Origin: Xiphias gladius
Lineage: Eukaryota > Chordata > Actinopteri > Istiophoriformes > Xiphiidae
Assembly (NCBI RefSeq): GCF_016859285.1
Contig: NC_053407.1
Coordinates: forward strand, 18,472,699 to 18,536,698
Direction of reading: 5' to 3'
Length of the DNA: 64,000 bases
Position 1 is the first letter of the stretch. Each line of letters starts with the position of its first letter. A program made the translations under genes and the position numbers. This document shows, piece by piece, positions 19,796-33,816 of the stretch. A model generated the notes under the pieces. The model was not told the DNA's origin, ran no database searches, and saw nothing but the letters and a program-made list of their open reading frames with translations.

Positions 19796-21880
19796 AAGTA
19801 TGTTTTGAAAGGAGGATACTTTATCAATTAATACCAACATTTTAATTTAACAAGCGACTTTGGTATGAAATTATTGAGTGGAGTTACATTCTCCCGTGTC
19901 AAACCTTCTCAGCTCGGTTGCATTGTATTTTGGTATTTTATAACAAACATGGTGTTTCAAGTCGCTCTTCCAACCATTAATGAACTTATAACCATCCAAC
20001 CCTCAAGTGGCAGTACTGCTTAAGTCATGGGAATCATCAGTGATTAGGAAAAACCTCAAAGATTTAAAAACTGGTAGTTCTTCGGCTGCTGCACTGGGGC
20101 ATTGGGAAGTTTTCTCATGAAACTGATATAACACAAAAGCAGCTATGACTTGGTTTCCTCTTGGAGATTGAGGCACCTGGGAAAATGCTGTGCGTCGTTT
20201 AACAGGCGCTTAATTCTGGCCACATGGTTTATTCATGTGGTGACCGCTGATATCACGGCTCTCATAAATCACGCAGTGCAGCATGCTGGATGTCCACACG
20301 CTCGGGCAGGGCTCACTAATCTCAACACCATCTTTCATCTGAATAACCTTGCCTTACCGCAGGGCAGGCCAACACCAGACACAGACCACTGGAGGAAGGC
20401 TCTCCTCGTACTTTTATTTCTTTCACACTGGGGACAGAGACTTTCTGCAGCCTTCCAGAGCATACAAACAGTGTCCTGTGTGCTCCCAGGCAGGAGTCTG
20501 CCCACTCTCAACCACAGGCAATAATGAGAAATTACTTCATGGACATCAGAGGAACTAATCTAGTCTAACGTTAGCTTTATGAATGTAGAATCAGACACAC
20601 AAGGGAGGAGAGCAGCGGAGCGAGTCGAGCCATCTGTTCAGAAGTGGTTCAAAGAAAGAGCAGAAAATTTGAAACTAATATGAGTAAACATGATCATCAA
20701 ATATAGATAACATAATCCAGCATATAGCTACTTTGCCCTAATTTTTCTAATGTTTTTTCTTCTGTCAAAAATTATCAATATTTTTTGTAGTTAATTGGAA
20801 TTGGGTTCTTATTCACATAACAGGCACAGAATCTACAGTCATAAACTTGTCACCAATTACCAGCTTTAGGCCTACATTTTCCAGAAGAAAACTAATTAGT
20901 GAAACAAAACCACTTAATGAACCAAAATAACGGTGTGCCTGATGTCACATACTAGCTCTTCCTGTGGCTTGAAATAGTCACTATATTTCCCCCCATGCCT
21001 TTAATAACAAACCCCAGGCTTCACACTGACAGCCAAATGTGTTGCTATGCCCTCTGCGCTACTGCCTGTCCTCTATCCACGGCCTGGCTTTGACCTCCTG
21101 CTGCCACCAGTCGGAAGCACCAGTAAGGCTCTCCTTCCCCACACAGACAATTAGCCACTCCGTGACTGATGGCAAGTAATGAGAGCTGCTGGAGAACAGT
21201 TGGACATCTTAGGACAAATTAATGTGTGAATATTAGCCTGTTGAACCTTCTGCTCTCTCCCACCAGGATCGTTTTTAGCGGCGAACAAAACTGAACCACT
21301 CTATTACTCTGCAGCTCTCTGGTCAAGGAAGCACAATCACACAATCATGAATATGAAGCGGGTCGGATTGTTATCACTGTATTATATAAAGTTACAGCTT
21401 CTACAGAGCCAGGGCCGAACCCATCAGATGTAAGGTGTGGATAGGAAAACAAATGAAAGAAGGTGGAGGGAAGAAGGGACTGAAAAGGCAAGTAGGGACG
21501 CTAGCTGCGCAGCTCACCATGAAATGCTGAAACAACAGCACGGCTGCCAGGGCAATTTTACACCCCAATAGTTGCACACCTCAGCCACCAACCCGTTCAA
21601 ACTCTGAACCATGTGTCTTCTTTGTGTCTTCATTTATTTTGTGTCAGTGTCCAAGATGTGAGAAGCCAAGCAGTGAGAAACTCGTCCCAAATGTCGCACG
21701 GTAAGCGGTGTGTGAGGCAGAAGAGCAGCGGGCGAACAAGAGAAAAGCCCACTGCGCCTGGATGCACCCCGCTTTCTGTGCAGACGATCTCACAGGAGGG
21801 TACTAAACTTCACAGTCACCTTACACTTAGGGAAACATGTACTGTAACACACGAATATAAACTGATCGCTGAATAGGCTG

Positions 21881-22767
21881 CAGTGGTGAAGGAAGTATTC
21901 AGATCCTTTGCCGTACCAATACATTAATATAAAAATACCACATTATGAGTTTATGTCCTACATTCAAAAATCCTACTCAAGTTAAAGTACAGAAGTAGTA
22001 TCAGCAAAATACTGTAAACTTAAAGTATCAAAGTAAAAAAAAAAAAATAGTGTTGTTTTAAAATGGCCTCTGTGACTGATATATTATTGTATGTGATATT
22101 TTTAGGTTATTGATACTGATGTATCAAGCAGCATTTTGATGTTGTAGCTGTTTGAGGTGGAGTTAATGTTAATTACTTTATATACAGATAGGTAGTTTAG
22201 TATTGTTTGCCACCCTTGGGGGTCAAGGCCCGTCCAAAGGGTAGCAAGATTTAATGGGAGAAAAAAAATGAAAAAACTCAATTCTGCCACACAAATTATT
22301 TTCATTTTTTTTTTACTTTTCTCTGATCTTTGATTTGTTGTGAAACATCAGATAATTTGAGCAACTATTGAAAATAAACCATGTGAGAAATTTATAAAGG
22401 AAAATGTATTTTTGGTGTAACTGCCAACACCTCATAGACATTTGAAACGTGAAAAGGATTCATATTATTCACAAAAGACTGTGACAGAGGTATTTTTTTT
22501 ATTTAGGATCACCAGTCAAAAAGGTTGGAACCATCGGTTTTAATCTTTAACAATATGTTGTATTGTTTGAGCTGTAAAATCCTAACTTGAAAAGTAATTA
22601 GCATCTGTATCTGTCAGATAAATGTAGTGTAGTAAAGTATACTACTATTTCCCTCTGTAAATAGTAGTAATAGTAGTGGAGTAGACGTACAAAGTAGCAG
22701 AAACACTCAAGTAAACTATATGTGCCTCAGAACATGAGTAGATGTACTGAGTTACTTCCCACCTCTG
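21881..22767. mobile_element. hAT-like non-autonomous element with both ends (887 bp)
   Basis: The left end is 'cagtggtgaaggaagtattc' and the right end is 'gagttacttcccacctctg', which together form an imperfect terminal inverted repeat (CAGTGGTGAAGGAAGTA against CAGAGGTGGGAAGTAAC). The internal part has the 'tactcaagttaaagtac' motif and, in reverse, the 'ccctaggttgg' core seen in copies A and 40,897-41,592. The 8 bp on either side match at only 5 positions, so the target-site duplication has decayed or the borders are slightly off. No transposase frame. Confidence 0.7.
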
Positions 22768-25700
22768 ATGTACTGTAGTTTCTGGCATTTAATCAAATCA
22801 AGTGCAGGCCAAACTTCACTTCTAATTCACAGAAAATGAAGAAGCTGTGGGATCTCCCACAAGAAGAATGTGTGTCTATTTAGGTGGAATTTCTTCTCTG
22901 TAAATAACCAATTAGAATAAAATATTAACCTTTTATATTCCACTAAAAGCTACATCTCCGACATCTCTCTCTACATCAATGGTTTACTCCCTCTGCTAGT
23001 GTAGCACATTAACCTTTTTGGATCACTACTCAAAGAGGAATGACTTACCATCATGATTATTAAATCTGAAAATATGCTCCTGCAGCATGTTAAGCCCGGC
23101 CATCCTGCAACCAGGTGATCTCAGTGTGGTGAAATGAGACCAATCAACCAGATTTGTATTAAAGATGTATGCCCGATTTTTGCCACCATGACCTTTTAAA
23201 TGACCTTGAATCCACTTGAGCAAAATATGCCAACTTACACTGAATGCATTACAAAAAAAAAAAAAAAATTAACAAAAGAAAGGAGTGTGTCTGGCTCTGT
23301 TCAGCCTGCCTGATGAATACAAGACGCCTATTTTCGTCGATAATGTGACAGACTTAAATGAAGGCAAAATGAAACTGGTGGTGAAAACCCAAAATGCACA
23401 TAAAGCCAGTGAAAGTCATTAGGAATTTGCTTGTACAATCGTTAGGAGACAAACTATAACCACTGGGCTTAAGAAACAATGCACTTACATGTATTCTTTA
23501 TAAATCATCTGCTTCATTAGAGGTTCACAGTGTTAAAACTTACCCTGTATCTGTATTTCTCTGTGTAGTCCGTAATACTAGTATGTAATTATGTCATAAA
23601 TCACAATAGTGTAAAAATCACCATGCAATCCAACACGCAAATAAATAAAATATATACCTTTACTTGCTACTCCTTCAGCCTCTATATCCATTATTCTCTC
23701 CACTCTCCCACGGCCGTGCCGGGTAGACTTCCTGATGCTGTTGCTAGGGGTGCCAAGTATTTGTGCCCTGACCTTCTGCTCTCTGGACAGGTCTGAAGTG
23801 CGACAGAATTGCCTGTGAGGGGCCAAAGGAGATGGGACTCTTGGCTGGCTGGTGCATTATTCATGAGTCGCCCCTGTTGAGTGGGCAGTTATTCAGCATT
23901 CAAATCCCAGATGTTGTTCAATCTGTGCTCCATTCACTGTCCTGACTGCTGGCCATTGATCACAAGCAAGGTACCCAGATGCTGAATAAGTGCAGGGGCT
24001 TTATATATAGGGCTCAAAGCACCTGACTAATAACACAAAGATCCATCACCAGACACTGGAAACGGTCCAGAGTTTGCTGGCTAGAACTGAACGGATGGGC
24101 TGAGAGGATGCAGCTACAACACTTATTAAACAGGAGCAGCACAGCATGTGGCTGAGAGGTGGCAGCGATAGGTTATGTGTCAGGTAACCATGCAGTGTAG
24201 CAATGGAGCTGAGTGTAGGCAAATAAGCATTTCTGTGTCTGAATCAAATTTCCCTTCCACAGAAATCAGCAGCACTGTGTTATATTTATACACCCAGATA
24301 TACACACAGAGACACACACATACACAGAAAGAAACAGAGAAAAAAAAAGAAAGAAAAAAAAACTATGATGAGGTCCCTCTTCGGAAGGTGCCGGAGGCAA
24401 GGTTTCACACTCTAATAGGCATCACACTATTAATGGTAAGTTGAGCACTGTGAAGCCGTTGTTCACTTTAATCATCAATCACATATAGGCAGCCAAATGT
24501 GGCATGACCACAACTCTCCCCTGTCTGCATTTGTCAGAATAATGATCATCCCTCATCGATCATGTTGCAGAATTATTGTATGATATGTAATGTGAATAAC
24601 AATTACCATGTCTGCTAGCCTACTGAGACACACAGGATTCACTGTGGCACTTACTGAAACACCTACGTAACAATCTTGGGGCCTCATGTAGAGCTCATGT
24701 TCAGGTCAGTGTTTCATGTTAATTACATGTTCTTTAAAAGATCAGTATTAAACTTTTCCAAATTAATTTGACCTTTCAAAGCCCACACTCTTGTTAGCAC
24801 ACCAGATTTCTGGTTTAATATTGTTTGAAATTGAGGAAACTGTCAGAGAAGTTTCAGCAATTTTAGGACCCATCCAAAGCTCACACCGTGGATGCTGGGA
24901 AATATTTGAGTTTGTTTCACCTCTGTTCAAACAGAAAAGGGGACTTGTTGGGAAGTATTAAAAATGGCCTCATTCTTTGATCTATGAATCATCTTCTACA
25001 TAACCTTTCATGGGGCTTTTATAAAATGAATCACGTCCATTTTAACTGATGTTCTCCAACATTTTAAAATACTTAGTGCCTCTCAGTACCTTTTCGATTC
25101 CGTCAAATTAACATTAACATTAAATATTAAATTTCAGCATGTTTCTGAGAAAATCATATTTCAATTCTCTACGTCTGCTCAACAGCCTTAGTTCTCAGAA
25201 GATTAGCTAAAATTTAAAATGCTCGTTGAATATCTTTGGTTTCTCTATAGTCTAAATAAGTGATTAAATCCTTTTTAAACACCATAGTAATTAGTAATTA
25301 AAAGCCAGTTCAACTCATCTGCAAATGCAAAGCAGTGAATACATTATGCGTAAAAAGCATATGCCAGAGATGGAGAGTGGATTTTTGCTGTCTAAGGCAT
25401 AATGATGAATAATAGCCTCATCAACAAAGCACAACACATCCCAATCCACTGAGATCTTATCGTTGCTCATGTATTTCCTGTATCTCCGATGGAAAATGCG
25501 TCATGTGGTCTCCTTGCACTGTAAGTGACAGCCCAGTCATGTCAAAAGACTTGGGCTTTATGGCAGCATCCTTTCACAAGACAAGGAAGAAAAAAGGGAC
25601 AGGTGTAAGCAGATGCATCAGCAGTATTTGTAAAAAGTCACCAGATTCCCACAAGGGACATACTCATTGACGTACGTCATTAAAACAAACAAGAAAAGAA

Positions 25701-28700
25701 CTGAGGAGTGCATTAATCAGAGCACGACCAGGCATCGTGGTGAGCTGTAGTCCATGGCATTTCTCCCCAGGAGCGGCTGTACCTGAGGGAGGGGGGTGGG
25801 ATTATCGCAGCTCCACGCTGGAGCTCCTGTATCTGGAATCTGCCTGAGCTCATCGTTTCTGCTCCTCGCTAAGAAGCCGTGGCTGGATATCGGGCTCAGG
25901 CAATCTATTCCCCCGTAGCCTGTTGGCTGACCGACCTCAATGCCAAGCATTGTCGAATTATTAATTAAATGCATGCAAGCAGAATCAAGTGCACACATGG
26001 TCAGACCTTTGGGACAGCTGACATAGAATTGAAGCTGAATCTAAATTGCAGATTTCTTATTATTTTTCAATGCCAGTTAGCTATGCTGTTTTTAGGAGCA
26101 AATCTTGTGGCCTTAAAAATTTAGCATCACTTTGGTTTTATTTAACTTTGTTGTGATGCAAAACGTGCACGACTATGACTTTTTCTCAACAATCTAGGCT
26201 CGAAAGAAAAGAAAATACATGACAAAAAGGGCTTAAACAAACCTGTGTCTGCAGTTTACAGTCAAATAATTCAGTATAGAGTGCAGCATAAATATGTTTA
26301 TTTAGACAAGTAAGGGATAAGATGTGGGTGTACGCTGTCTTATATTGTTTTCATTCCCTCTCCATAGAAGTGAAAAATGTAAATGCCGCAGCTTTCAAAA
26401 GTAAAGCAAAGTCCAGGTCCTGCCAGTATTTCATTAACTTTTGTTAATGTAGTTGCTATGGCTCCAGGGTATTTGCTCAATGCTCAATGCACTTTTGCTG
26501 AAATAATAAGATCTATCAGTCGGTGCGAAGCAAAAAACTGCTTAATTTGCAAAATAAAGGTCATTGGAGCCGTTACTTTTGAGGGGCTCTCACAGAGAAC
26601 AGCATTCAAAACAATGAATTCCAGAGGAAACTCTGCCTTGAAATACTACTGTATACTGAGGTGTTCACATGTAGTTCCCAAAATAAGTGTCAAGTCTATA
26701 ACCACGAGCTGAGTATTATGCTTTGCTCTTGTGAACTGGACCCAACCCACTCGTTGTCCTACATCACAATTAATGTACTGTATATACCAATCCGCTGCTG
26801 GAGACTAGTCGCACTGCCAAAGTCATATCGGACCTGTGGGGAAAACAACTTTTCAGCATATGCACTGCTGGGTGTGTCCAGATCTTTTAATTCATATGTG
26901 ATTAAGAGTTTATTGAACCTGCATGGGTCCAAACCGGCAACTGATTAAGTGTTAACTGCATCTATTGAAAGAATTAATTAGTGTGTCCTCTAAATCAAAC
27001 AGAAGATGTAAATTGTACTTACACTCTGATCTCATATATTCTTTCATTATGTCTAATTTACATTGTGAATGGCTATGTAAAATCAAATTCCTACCATGGA
27101 AAGCAATTTCTCCCTGGTTGCCAATAGAATGTGTCCTTGTGAAGTGAGAAAGCTGACGGTCTTCCACAGCCACACACTTTCATTAATCAGCACTAATTAA
27201 ATGCATTGATTGAGCCAAACATCGGGATTTCCAGTTGAAAGGGTTTAGTAGACTGTAAAGTGCACAAAAAAAAAAAAAAAACTCTACCGAATGCACAAGC
27301 CGCTTACGTGCCCTTGAAGGATCCGTACCTTTGGAAGAGCTCAGAAAATGAGACAAAGATGTGTCTGCTCACTTCTCATTAAACAACGTCAGATTTCACG
27401 GTGTCTCGGTGGCAAATGTCATCCTTGGCTTAACTGAGAGCTGGAGCCACTGAAGCTGAACTGAGTGTCAATTTGTTTACTGGCAGCATGACCTCTCGAA
27501 AGATTGTATGAAAATCACAGCTTGAACCGAGCCTAGTCCTGGAGGACCACCAAACTGTAAACAGCGACAACCTGCAGATCACGTTTTAATGAACAGTCGC
27601 TTTGTTAGAGGGGAAAAATAACTTTAAAGCTCACTGAACATGTTACAGTATTTCCAAGTGCGTAAGTATGCCGACAGACTGAAACTACTGTATGTGGGTC
27701 AAGCTAAAAAAAACAAAAACAAAACATGTCTATACAAATTAATATAAAAAAATTATAATTTATTTTTGTTCAAGATTTTTCACATTACAGTAAATAAAAG
27801 TTGCGTAAATGTGCCTAATAACAGCTCACTGACCAGACTGTCCAAATAAAACCATGTATGTACAAACCGGGTGATTTTGAGTTTATCAGATAAACTGAAG
27901 GATTAAGAGATATCTTCTACTTCTCGTACTGAAGAAAAAAATTCAGAAACTCATTGGATTAGCTGTAAAATGCGTTGTCAGAAATCCACAGGACGGTGTG
28001 GACTTAGTTAACTTGTTTTGCAGCTTAAATTACAGCCACATGTAAACAAAAGGAAATTGAAAATGTGAAAGACGGTGGTCCACAATTTCTGTTATTCTGG
28101 AGGGTCATAACAGTCCAAAGTCAAAGCTGGCTTTGTTTGTTGCCTCAATGGATTTAAACAGTTCCGATTGTGAAACTAATCATCTAACTTCTTAATGCAA
28201 AGCAAACAGTAAGCTTCTAAGACAAATATGAGTTTTCACGATGTGAATTATTTATTTGTGAATGCAAATGTGCTGTATTTCTGCCGTTATCTGGAGAACA
28301 GAAAAGAACAAATTATGAAGTGATTAAAGACAGTAAATGTGTAGCCATTATATTAAAAAAAAAACAAGACCTTAAGCTTTAAAGTCACCAAAGGAAACGC
28401 AAAGCAAATCTTAATTTTTGAAAACGTGTCGTCTAAGCACACTTGAACTGTCAGTCTCAGGGTCAAAATAAAACCTGCATTGCTGTGGTGCCAAGGTGCA
28501 TTTATAGTAAATGACTTTATCACAAATTGCTTTAATGTGGGGAGCTATAATGTATGTAGCTCCGACAGGGCACAACAACAGTAGCTACTGTAAGGCTCCA
28601 ACTGTTTCAAATGGGTGTGTGAGTGTGCACCTAATGTATCTGCCGGTGATTTGACAATAATCGTTGATTTTACTAAAGGGCTTCTTGGTCTGTTTGTTTT

Positions 28701-29369
28701 TCCACAAAGGAAATCAACAGCGGTAATGATTTCATTATTAAACCATGCTGCAGATCTGCTCATTGAATATGGGACTAATGCAAGTTTAATCAGCTGCTGT
28801 AGCTTGAGCTCTGTTGTCATCTAGTGGCCCGAAAAGGACATAACATTCTACATGTGATATTATTTTAGACCGAATCAAAAATGTTCTTCGCTGCTGCCGG
28901 ATTCACGCGTCGTCCTTCACTTCGCAGAGCAAAACGTCCCCTTAAATCCCCGTTCAAGGAAATGAATCGTAGACCGAAGGAGACACCGTGACACTGGAGT
29001 TACGCAGGTGCCACTTAAACCGATGTTAATGTCAGATGTAACATTAATGGGAGCCCCGAAACCGGAGGATGGGTCATCGGCTCCAGCCAACCCAACTTGT
29101 CAGAAAACAGGGAAACCATTGGCAGAAATAGGAAAGCATCAAAACTTGTGCCGGAGCAGTTCAAAGCAACTGCCTGTGCATCCTGCAACACGCTCCTAAA
29201 TCATTAGCATTCACTGCGTTGCAACGGGCCTTTTAAAAGCCACTGTGTCTTCAAACTAATAGTTTTCCTGGCAGAACATACAGGCTACGAGCCATGTTTT
29301 TAAAAAAAAAGAAAAGAAAGGGGGGAAAAAAAAGCCTCAGCAGATCTTAAAATTCTCCGGGATGATACA

Positions 29370-30120
29370 GCCATTTTCGTTGGCACAGCACGCGCCTTTC
29401 CGAGGGAAAGACTCGCCAATAGCCTCATTAAATCGAGAGCGCCGCTTGTCACGTTAACCAGCCCACGGCAGCGCTTCCCGAACGCCACAAGACTGCGCCC
29501 CAAGTTGGTGCTGCGGGCCGCTTCGACCACACACACACACACACACAAAAACACAACAAAACCAAGTTGCCTCTTTTAACCGAGCGCCGCACAGGGCTGC
29601 TCATCAACACAGACACTGCCGGTAGTAGTGTCGTGCCTGCTGCAGCATCATTAGCATCCTCGGCCCACTACATCAACCCCCCCACTTCTTCTTTTTTTCC
29701 TTTTTTTCTTTTTCGGTTTTCAGGGAAAAGCGTTAGAACTCACCCGTCGGGAGACTTGAGATTTGAAGTTGTCGCCCTCGAACAAAAACAGAATTCAGCG
29801 GGTCCACGGCGCCACACGGTCCTCCATCTCAAATTAGTGTGAAACTCAAAACGCTGGTGGGGTCGAGCAGGTAGTTTCTTGGAGTTGTAGCCGGCATTGT
29901 TTTTTTATTTTTTTTTTTATTTTTTTCTTGATGCACGGCGGCGCGCAGGAGTCAGGTGTTGTGAGAGGAGCCGGAGCCGCCGTTGCCGCTGCCGCTGCTT
30001 CCTCCCTCTTCTCTCTCTTTTCCTTCACTGGGGTGAAGCGCGGCCCACTTTAAACTCTGGTGACGTCATGGGCGCGGATGCCGAAGCCACCACCCCCCCC
30101 GGGACAGTCCTACCACCCGT
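29370..30120 (-). promoter_or_regulatory. megf11: megf11 CpG-rich promoter with CRE site
   Basis: CpG density rises sharply here compared with the flanks. On the minus strand a perfect palindromic cAMP response element TGACGTCA lies at 30,061-30,068, followed by TTTAAA at 30,049-30,054, a weak TATA-like box. This would place transcription start near 30,020 and the first exon just downstream. The order CRE, TTTAAA, first exon is seen directly; its use is inferred. Confidence 0.6.
29744..30025 (-). other. megf11: megf11 non-coding first exon (5' UTR, predicted)
   Basis: On the minus strand a strong donor (CGACGG then GTGAGT) lies at 29,743/29,744. The sequence upstream is GC-rich with GCAGCGGCAGCGGC-type runs and a poly-A stretch. 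It joins the acceptor at 11,468, which leaves 8 nt of leader before the ATG. The 5' end is estimated from the promoter elements and could be off by tens of bases. Confidence 0.5.
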
Positions 30121-31874
30121 GACCGTACACCCCTAAACAAACACAAAAAACCCGCAAAATCACAAACATTTCATCGTCTCCTTGGACACAACTCTACAGC
30201 AACCCTCTTAACAACTTGGGGAGACACCATTTACAGGTACAGAACCTCTGGGAGGACTTTTAAACACTGCACTTCCCTTTTCCCAGTCCCACGCAGGATC
30301 TGTCTGCTTCCCATGCATGACCGCAACATTCAAAACTATATGAGGTCAAAGTAGCCAAATTGCCCAGAACAGCGTACTTGTTATAATTAGATCCTATATT
30401 TTTCTGCAAGGGTGAACACATCAGTTCTCCTCTGAACCTGGAAAATAGATCAAATCACATCAGGCAGAATCAGGTTTTTCCGTCAGTGTTCAGGCGATTG
30501 TTCAAAATCTGACATATCTTCATCTGCCTATGACAGATTTATGCCCCAGTTTAGATAGGACGTCGACTAATGATTGATAACAGAATGTCTTTTCGGATGT
30601 GAACCCGAGCAAGGTTTCTAATCTTGCATGCTCAGGCGTTGCTACACGCCGTGGGATAAAAAAAAAAAACACCTTGTAACCCTGATGTTTTCAAGGACAG
30701 TTAAGACATGATTCTCCACATGGAAGATTTGAAAAACCTAACACTGTTTCTTACAGGGACATTTAGCAGAGGTGTGTTTCATAGTGGGAGTTTAGAAGGA
30801 GTTGAGTGTAGTAGACAGACCTTTTAAGGTAAGTGTTCCTTTTTTTTCTTGAATGATTGTGTTTACCTGAAAAATAATAAGTTTCAATGAGTCTAGTGAT
30901 ACTGAATATTTTTCTTTTTGTCAACAAATCCCACTAACAATTATGGTTTTTGTATTTAAAGCTTGGTGTATCTTAATTCATCTGTCATCCTTTACTGTCC
31001 AAAAGCTATTAAAAACAGGTCTGCAAACCACATTTTTGTATTGTTTGACGTATTCCTTCATTATACAGGATGATTCGAAACTGAAAAAAAAGCTTCAAAA
31101 GGTTAAAACTCAGTGTTTGAAAGCTTGAAATCTAATTTAAAAAAGGTTCTGCAAGATTGAAACTAGGTTTCGTAGGAAAAGGGAAGTAGAAAGGGAAAAG
31201 TGAAATGACAGATAAAGGACAATAGGAACAGGGTGGAAGCCATGACTATGAATGACAGATATACAGGAACAGGGGAAAAAACAAGCAAAGAAGTAAGGAA
31301 ATAAGATTTAAAAAAAAGAAATGTACAGAGTGTAAGAGCCAGGACAGTCGGTACGATGGAAGGAAATTGAGACAAAAGACAGTTAGTTGGAAAGGAGAAA
31401 GAGGATAGCGGGAAGAAAGACAGACTTGCATATGGGGGTTCTAGTAGTAGTGAAAGGGCTCCATAGGTACTTGAAACAATAGTAATAGCAGTCGTTATAT
31501 TAGGAATGCAACCAGGAGTTGTAGCGGTACTTTCTAGCAATAGTGATAGTAAGAGGATTGGAAAGTGAGAGATACTGCTTTTGACACAGAAGCAGACTCA
31601 CAGACTCAAAAAGCAGAAGCAGTAAAAACAGAGTTTACTTCGTCAGCAGGCACAACACAGGACACGAACAGGTTAAACGGGCAAAAAGAAAACAAAACAA
31701 AAAACTAGCAGAGCTCAAAATCACAATTGCAGGCAGGCAGATTCAGGCAAAACAAAAGTGATGCAATGCTACAACTAGGAAACACAACAAAGGGTGTGGC
31801 AAATGACTAGGCTACTGTGCAAGTCTACAGCTTAAACTCTGGATAATGGGGTAATGAGGATCATGTCTGCAGGC
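30121..31874. other. Intergenic stretch, nothing recognised
   Basis: The spacer between the megf11 promoter and the repeat cluster. It is AT-rich with a G/A-rich part (31,160-31,560). From about 31,563 there is repeat-like wording ('aggcacaacacaggacacga', 'caggcaggcagattcaggca') seen in fish interspersed elements. No exon of dis3l or tipin, the expected neighbours in mammals, was seen. Confidence 0.5.
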
Positions 31875-32165
31875 AGGTACTGGGGCCCGTACTACGCAGC
31901 AAGTTCAACATACCCAGGATACCTTGTCTGGCTTCACTAAGCCCAACAACCGCAATCAAGCCATGTGTTCGCACGACAGTGGTTATCAACAGTGGTGAAG
32001 TAAACCCCGGCTTTCCGAATCGAGCCATGAGCGCATGCATATGAAAGGGGCGGTGATTGCAGAATATGACCAATTGTAAGCATGGACAAGTCTACAAATC
32101 TATTTTTACAAACCAAGAGTAGATTATAATATGAGAAGTTAAACATGCAGCCGCCACTCACAGCT
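31875..32165. repeat. Possible PIF/Harbinger-type repeat fragment
   Basis: It begins 'ggggcccgtactacgcagca' and continues 'cagtggttatcaacagtggt', 'ggctttccgaatcgagccat' and 'gaaaggggcggtgattgcag'. I recall these phrases from a fish repeat usually assigned to PIF/Harbinger. There is no transposase, and the other end was not found. The class is low confidence. Confidence 0.4.
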
Positions 32166-33157
32166 CTCCATGCTGCCCCCTACCGGCCTGCTGCCCCTCG
32201 CCCGAAACCCTAGCCCTAAACTCACTCCTGTTAATTTGAACCCTGAGTCAGTGTCCTGCGTTTGGGTTCCTCCATTGATCATGACACAAACACTGAGTTT
32301 CAGCCTTTCGAAGCTTTTTTTTTTCAGTTTTGAAATATGACATGATATTCATCCCATATCATTACAATTAACATGAACACTGCAGTTTTTGTTTTTTTTT
32401 TTGGAGTCAAATCCCACCCACGCAGTCCTGCTGCTCTGGTTTCTCACTAGAGAACCAAATGCATATTAATCCACGGTGGAGAATAGACCCCAACAAATGT
32501 GTAACTTACTTGATGTTTCAGTAATATTTTCTGATAACTACAAAGATTAAGAGTTTTTTTTTTAATAAATTTTACAGAAGGGAGTAGTTATATAGACTAA
32601 AATGGGCTTTTTCCAAATTGAAACAGAGATGAGAACTTTAAACAAATGAACCAGACCAATTACTATTCTGAAGAAGGTAGGCCAAAGGTGTTGTGTACAG
32701 CAATGTTAGTTAATGTTTGGTGGGGTTGGAGCGTGTGTGTGTGTGTGTGTGTGTGTGGGGGATACCTTTGACACGGGGTCTGACAAAAGGGAACTTTTTT
32801 GACTTTTCAGATGAGCCTCTGGGGTGACTGGTGACAAATGGGAAGACATTCCCCAAACTTTGAAACTGAGTAGCACGCACCCCAACCACTCAGGTATCAG
32901 ATTGCCCCAACTCAATTTAATTTGGTTAAATACATTTAATTTAGTTCATTTAATTCCATTTAATTTAACTGAGTAAATTCAATGTAATTTAATTGAGTAA
33001 ATATAATTTAATTTAATTAATTTAAATAAATTGAATGCAAGTGAGTAAATGTAATATAATTTACCTAAGTGAATATAATACAATTTGATTCATTCAAATC
33101 AACTTAATTTAATTTAATACGTTTGATATAATTTAGTTGAGTAAATTTGATTTTTTT

Positions 33158-33325
33158 GATACTTAGATTTGATAGGTACAGCGAAGACAGATAGGAAATG
33201 TTGGGAAGTAGAGTGAAAAGCAGCAAATTTTCCTGCCTGCCAGGAGTCGATCTGGAGACTCATTGCTTAGGGCATTTACACCAACATGGTATGCATCCAA
33301 ACCACTCAGCCATCAGATCCCCCCC
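33158..33325 (-). repeat. tRNA-like SINE unit 2 (best preserved promoter boxes)
   Basis: On the minus strand it reads TGGCTGAGTGGTTTGGATGC (A box, consensus TRGCNNAGYNGG) and, about 50 nt later, AGATCGACTCC (B box, consensus GGTTCGANTCC). The A-box wording resembles class II tRNAs (Ser/Leu). The tail runs into 'cctatcaaatctaagtatc', shared with units 3 and 4. Confidence 0.6.
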
Positions 33326-33525
33326 AGAGACCTTAATTAATGAGTAAATATAACAAAATTTACATCAACTTCTTTAACTGAGTAGATTCACTTTAATTAA
33401 ATTGAGTAAATATGATGTAATTTAATTGACCAAAGATAATGTAATTAAATTAATTTAAATCAACTCAATTTAATTGAGTGAATTCAATGTAATTTAATTA
33501 ATTAAAATCAACTTTTGATCTTGTT

Positions 33526-33660
33526 GATACTTAGATTTGGTAGGGACAGTGAAGATAGAACGAAATGTGAGGAAGGAAGGTCAGGATTTGAAATGAACTT
33601 GCTTAGGACATTAACACCCATGTAGTGTGCATCTAAACCACTGGGCCATCAGATTGCTCC
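33526..33660 (-). repeat. tRNA-like SINE unit 3
   Basis: Minus-strand A box TGGCCCAGTGG at 33,638-33,648 followed by 'tttagatgcacactacatgg'. The B-box region is degraded ('atttcaaatcctg'). It shares the 'ccaaatctaagtatcaac' tail. Confidence 0.55.
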
Positions 33661-33697
33661 AAGTGAACTTACTTAATAAGTACATATAACTTAATTT

Positions 33698-33816
33698 AAA
33701 TGCATACTATATGGGTGTAAATGACCTAAGCAATGAGTCCCAAGTTTGAATCCTGACTTTCCTTCCCCACATTTCCTAACTATCTTTGGAGCCCCTTTCA
33801 AATCTAAGTATCAACA
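33698..33816 (+). repeat. tRNA-like SINE unit 4 (inverted relative to units 2-3)
   Basis: Plus-strand 'gtaaatgacctaagcaatga' then AGTTTGAATCC (B box, 33,743-33,753) and the tail 'caaatctaagtatcaac'. The A box is truncated. It faces unit 3 across about 37 bp, so the two can form a long hairpin. Confidence 0.55.

Larger units (their letters stand above)
11468..29743 (-). other. megf11: megf11 intron 1 (about 18 kb)
   Basis: The intron lies between the non-coding first exon and the exon with the ATG. It holds interspersed repeats at 11,568-11,760, 16,485-16,930, 17,611-19,193 (Tc1), 19,515-19,795 and 21,881-22,767, and homopolymer runs near 14,941-14,963, 16,399-16,422, 23,251-23,267 and 27,265-27,281. 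The rest, notably 12.3-16.3 kb and 23-29 kb, is unique-looking non-coding sequence in which I recognise no exon. Enhancers are likely in an intron of this size but cannot be read from one sequence. Confidence 0.65.
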
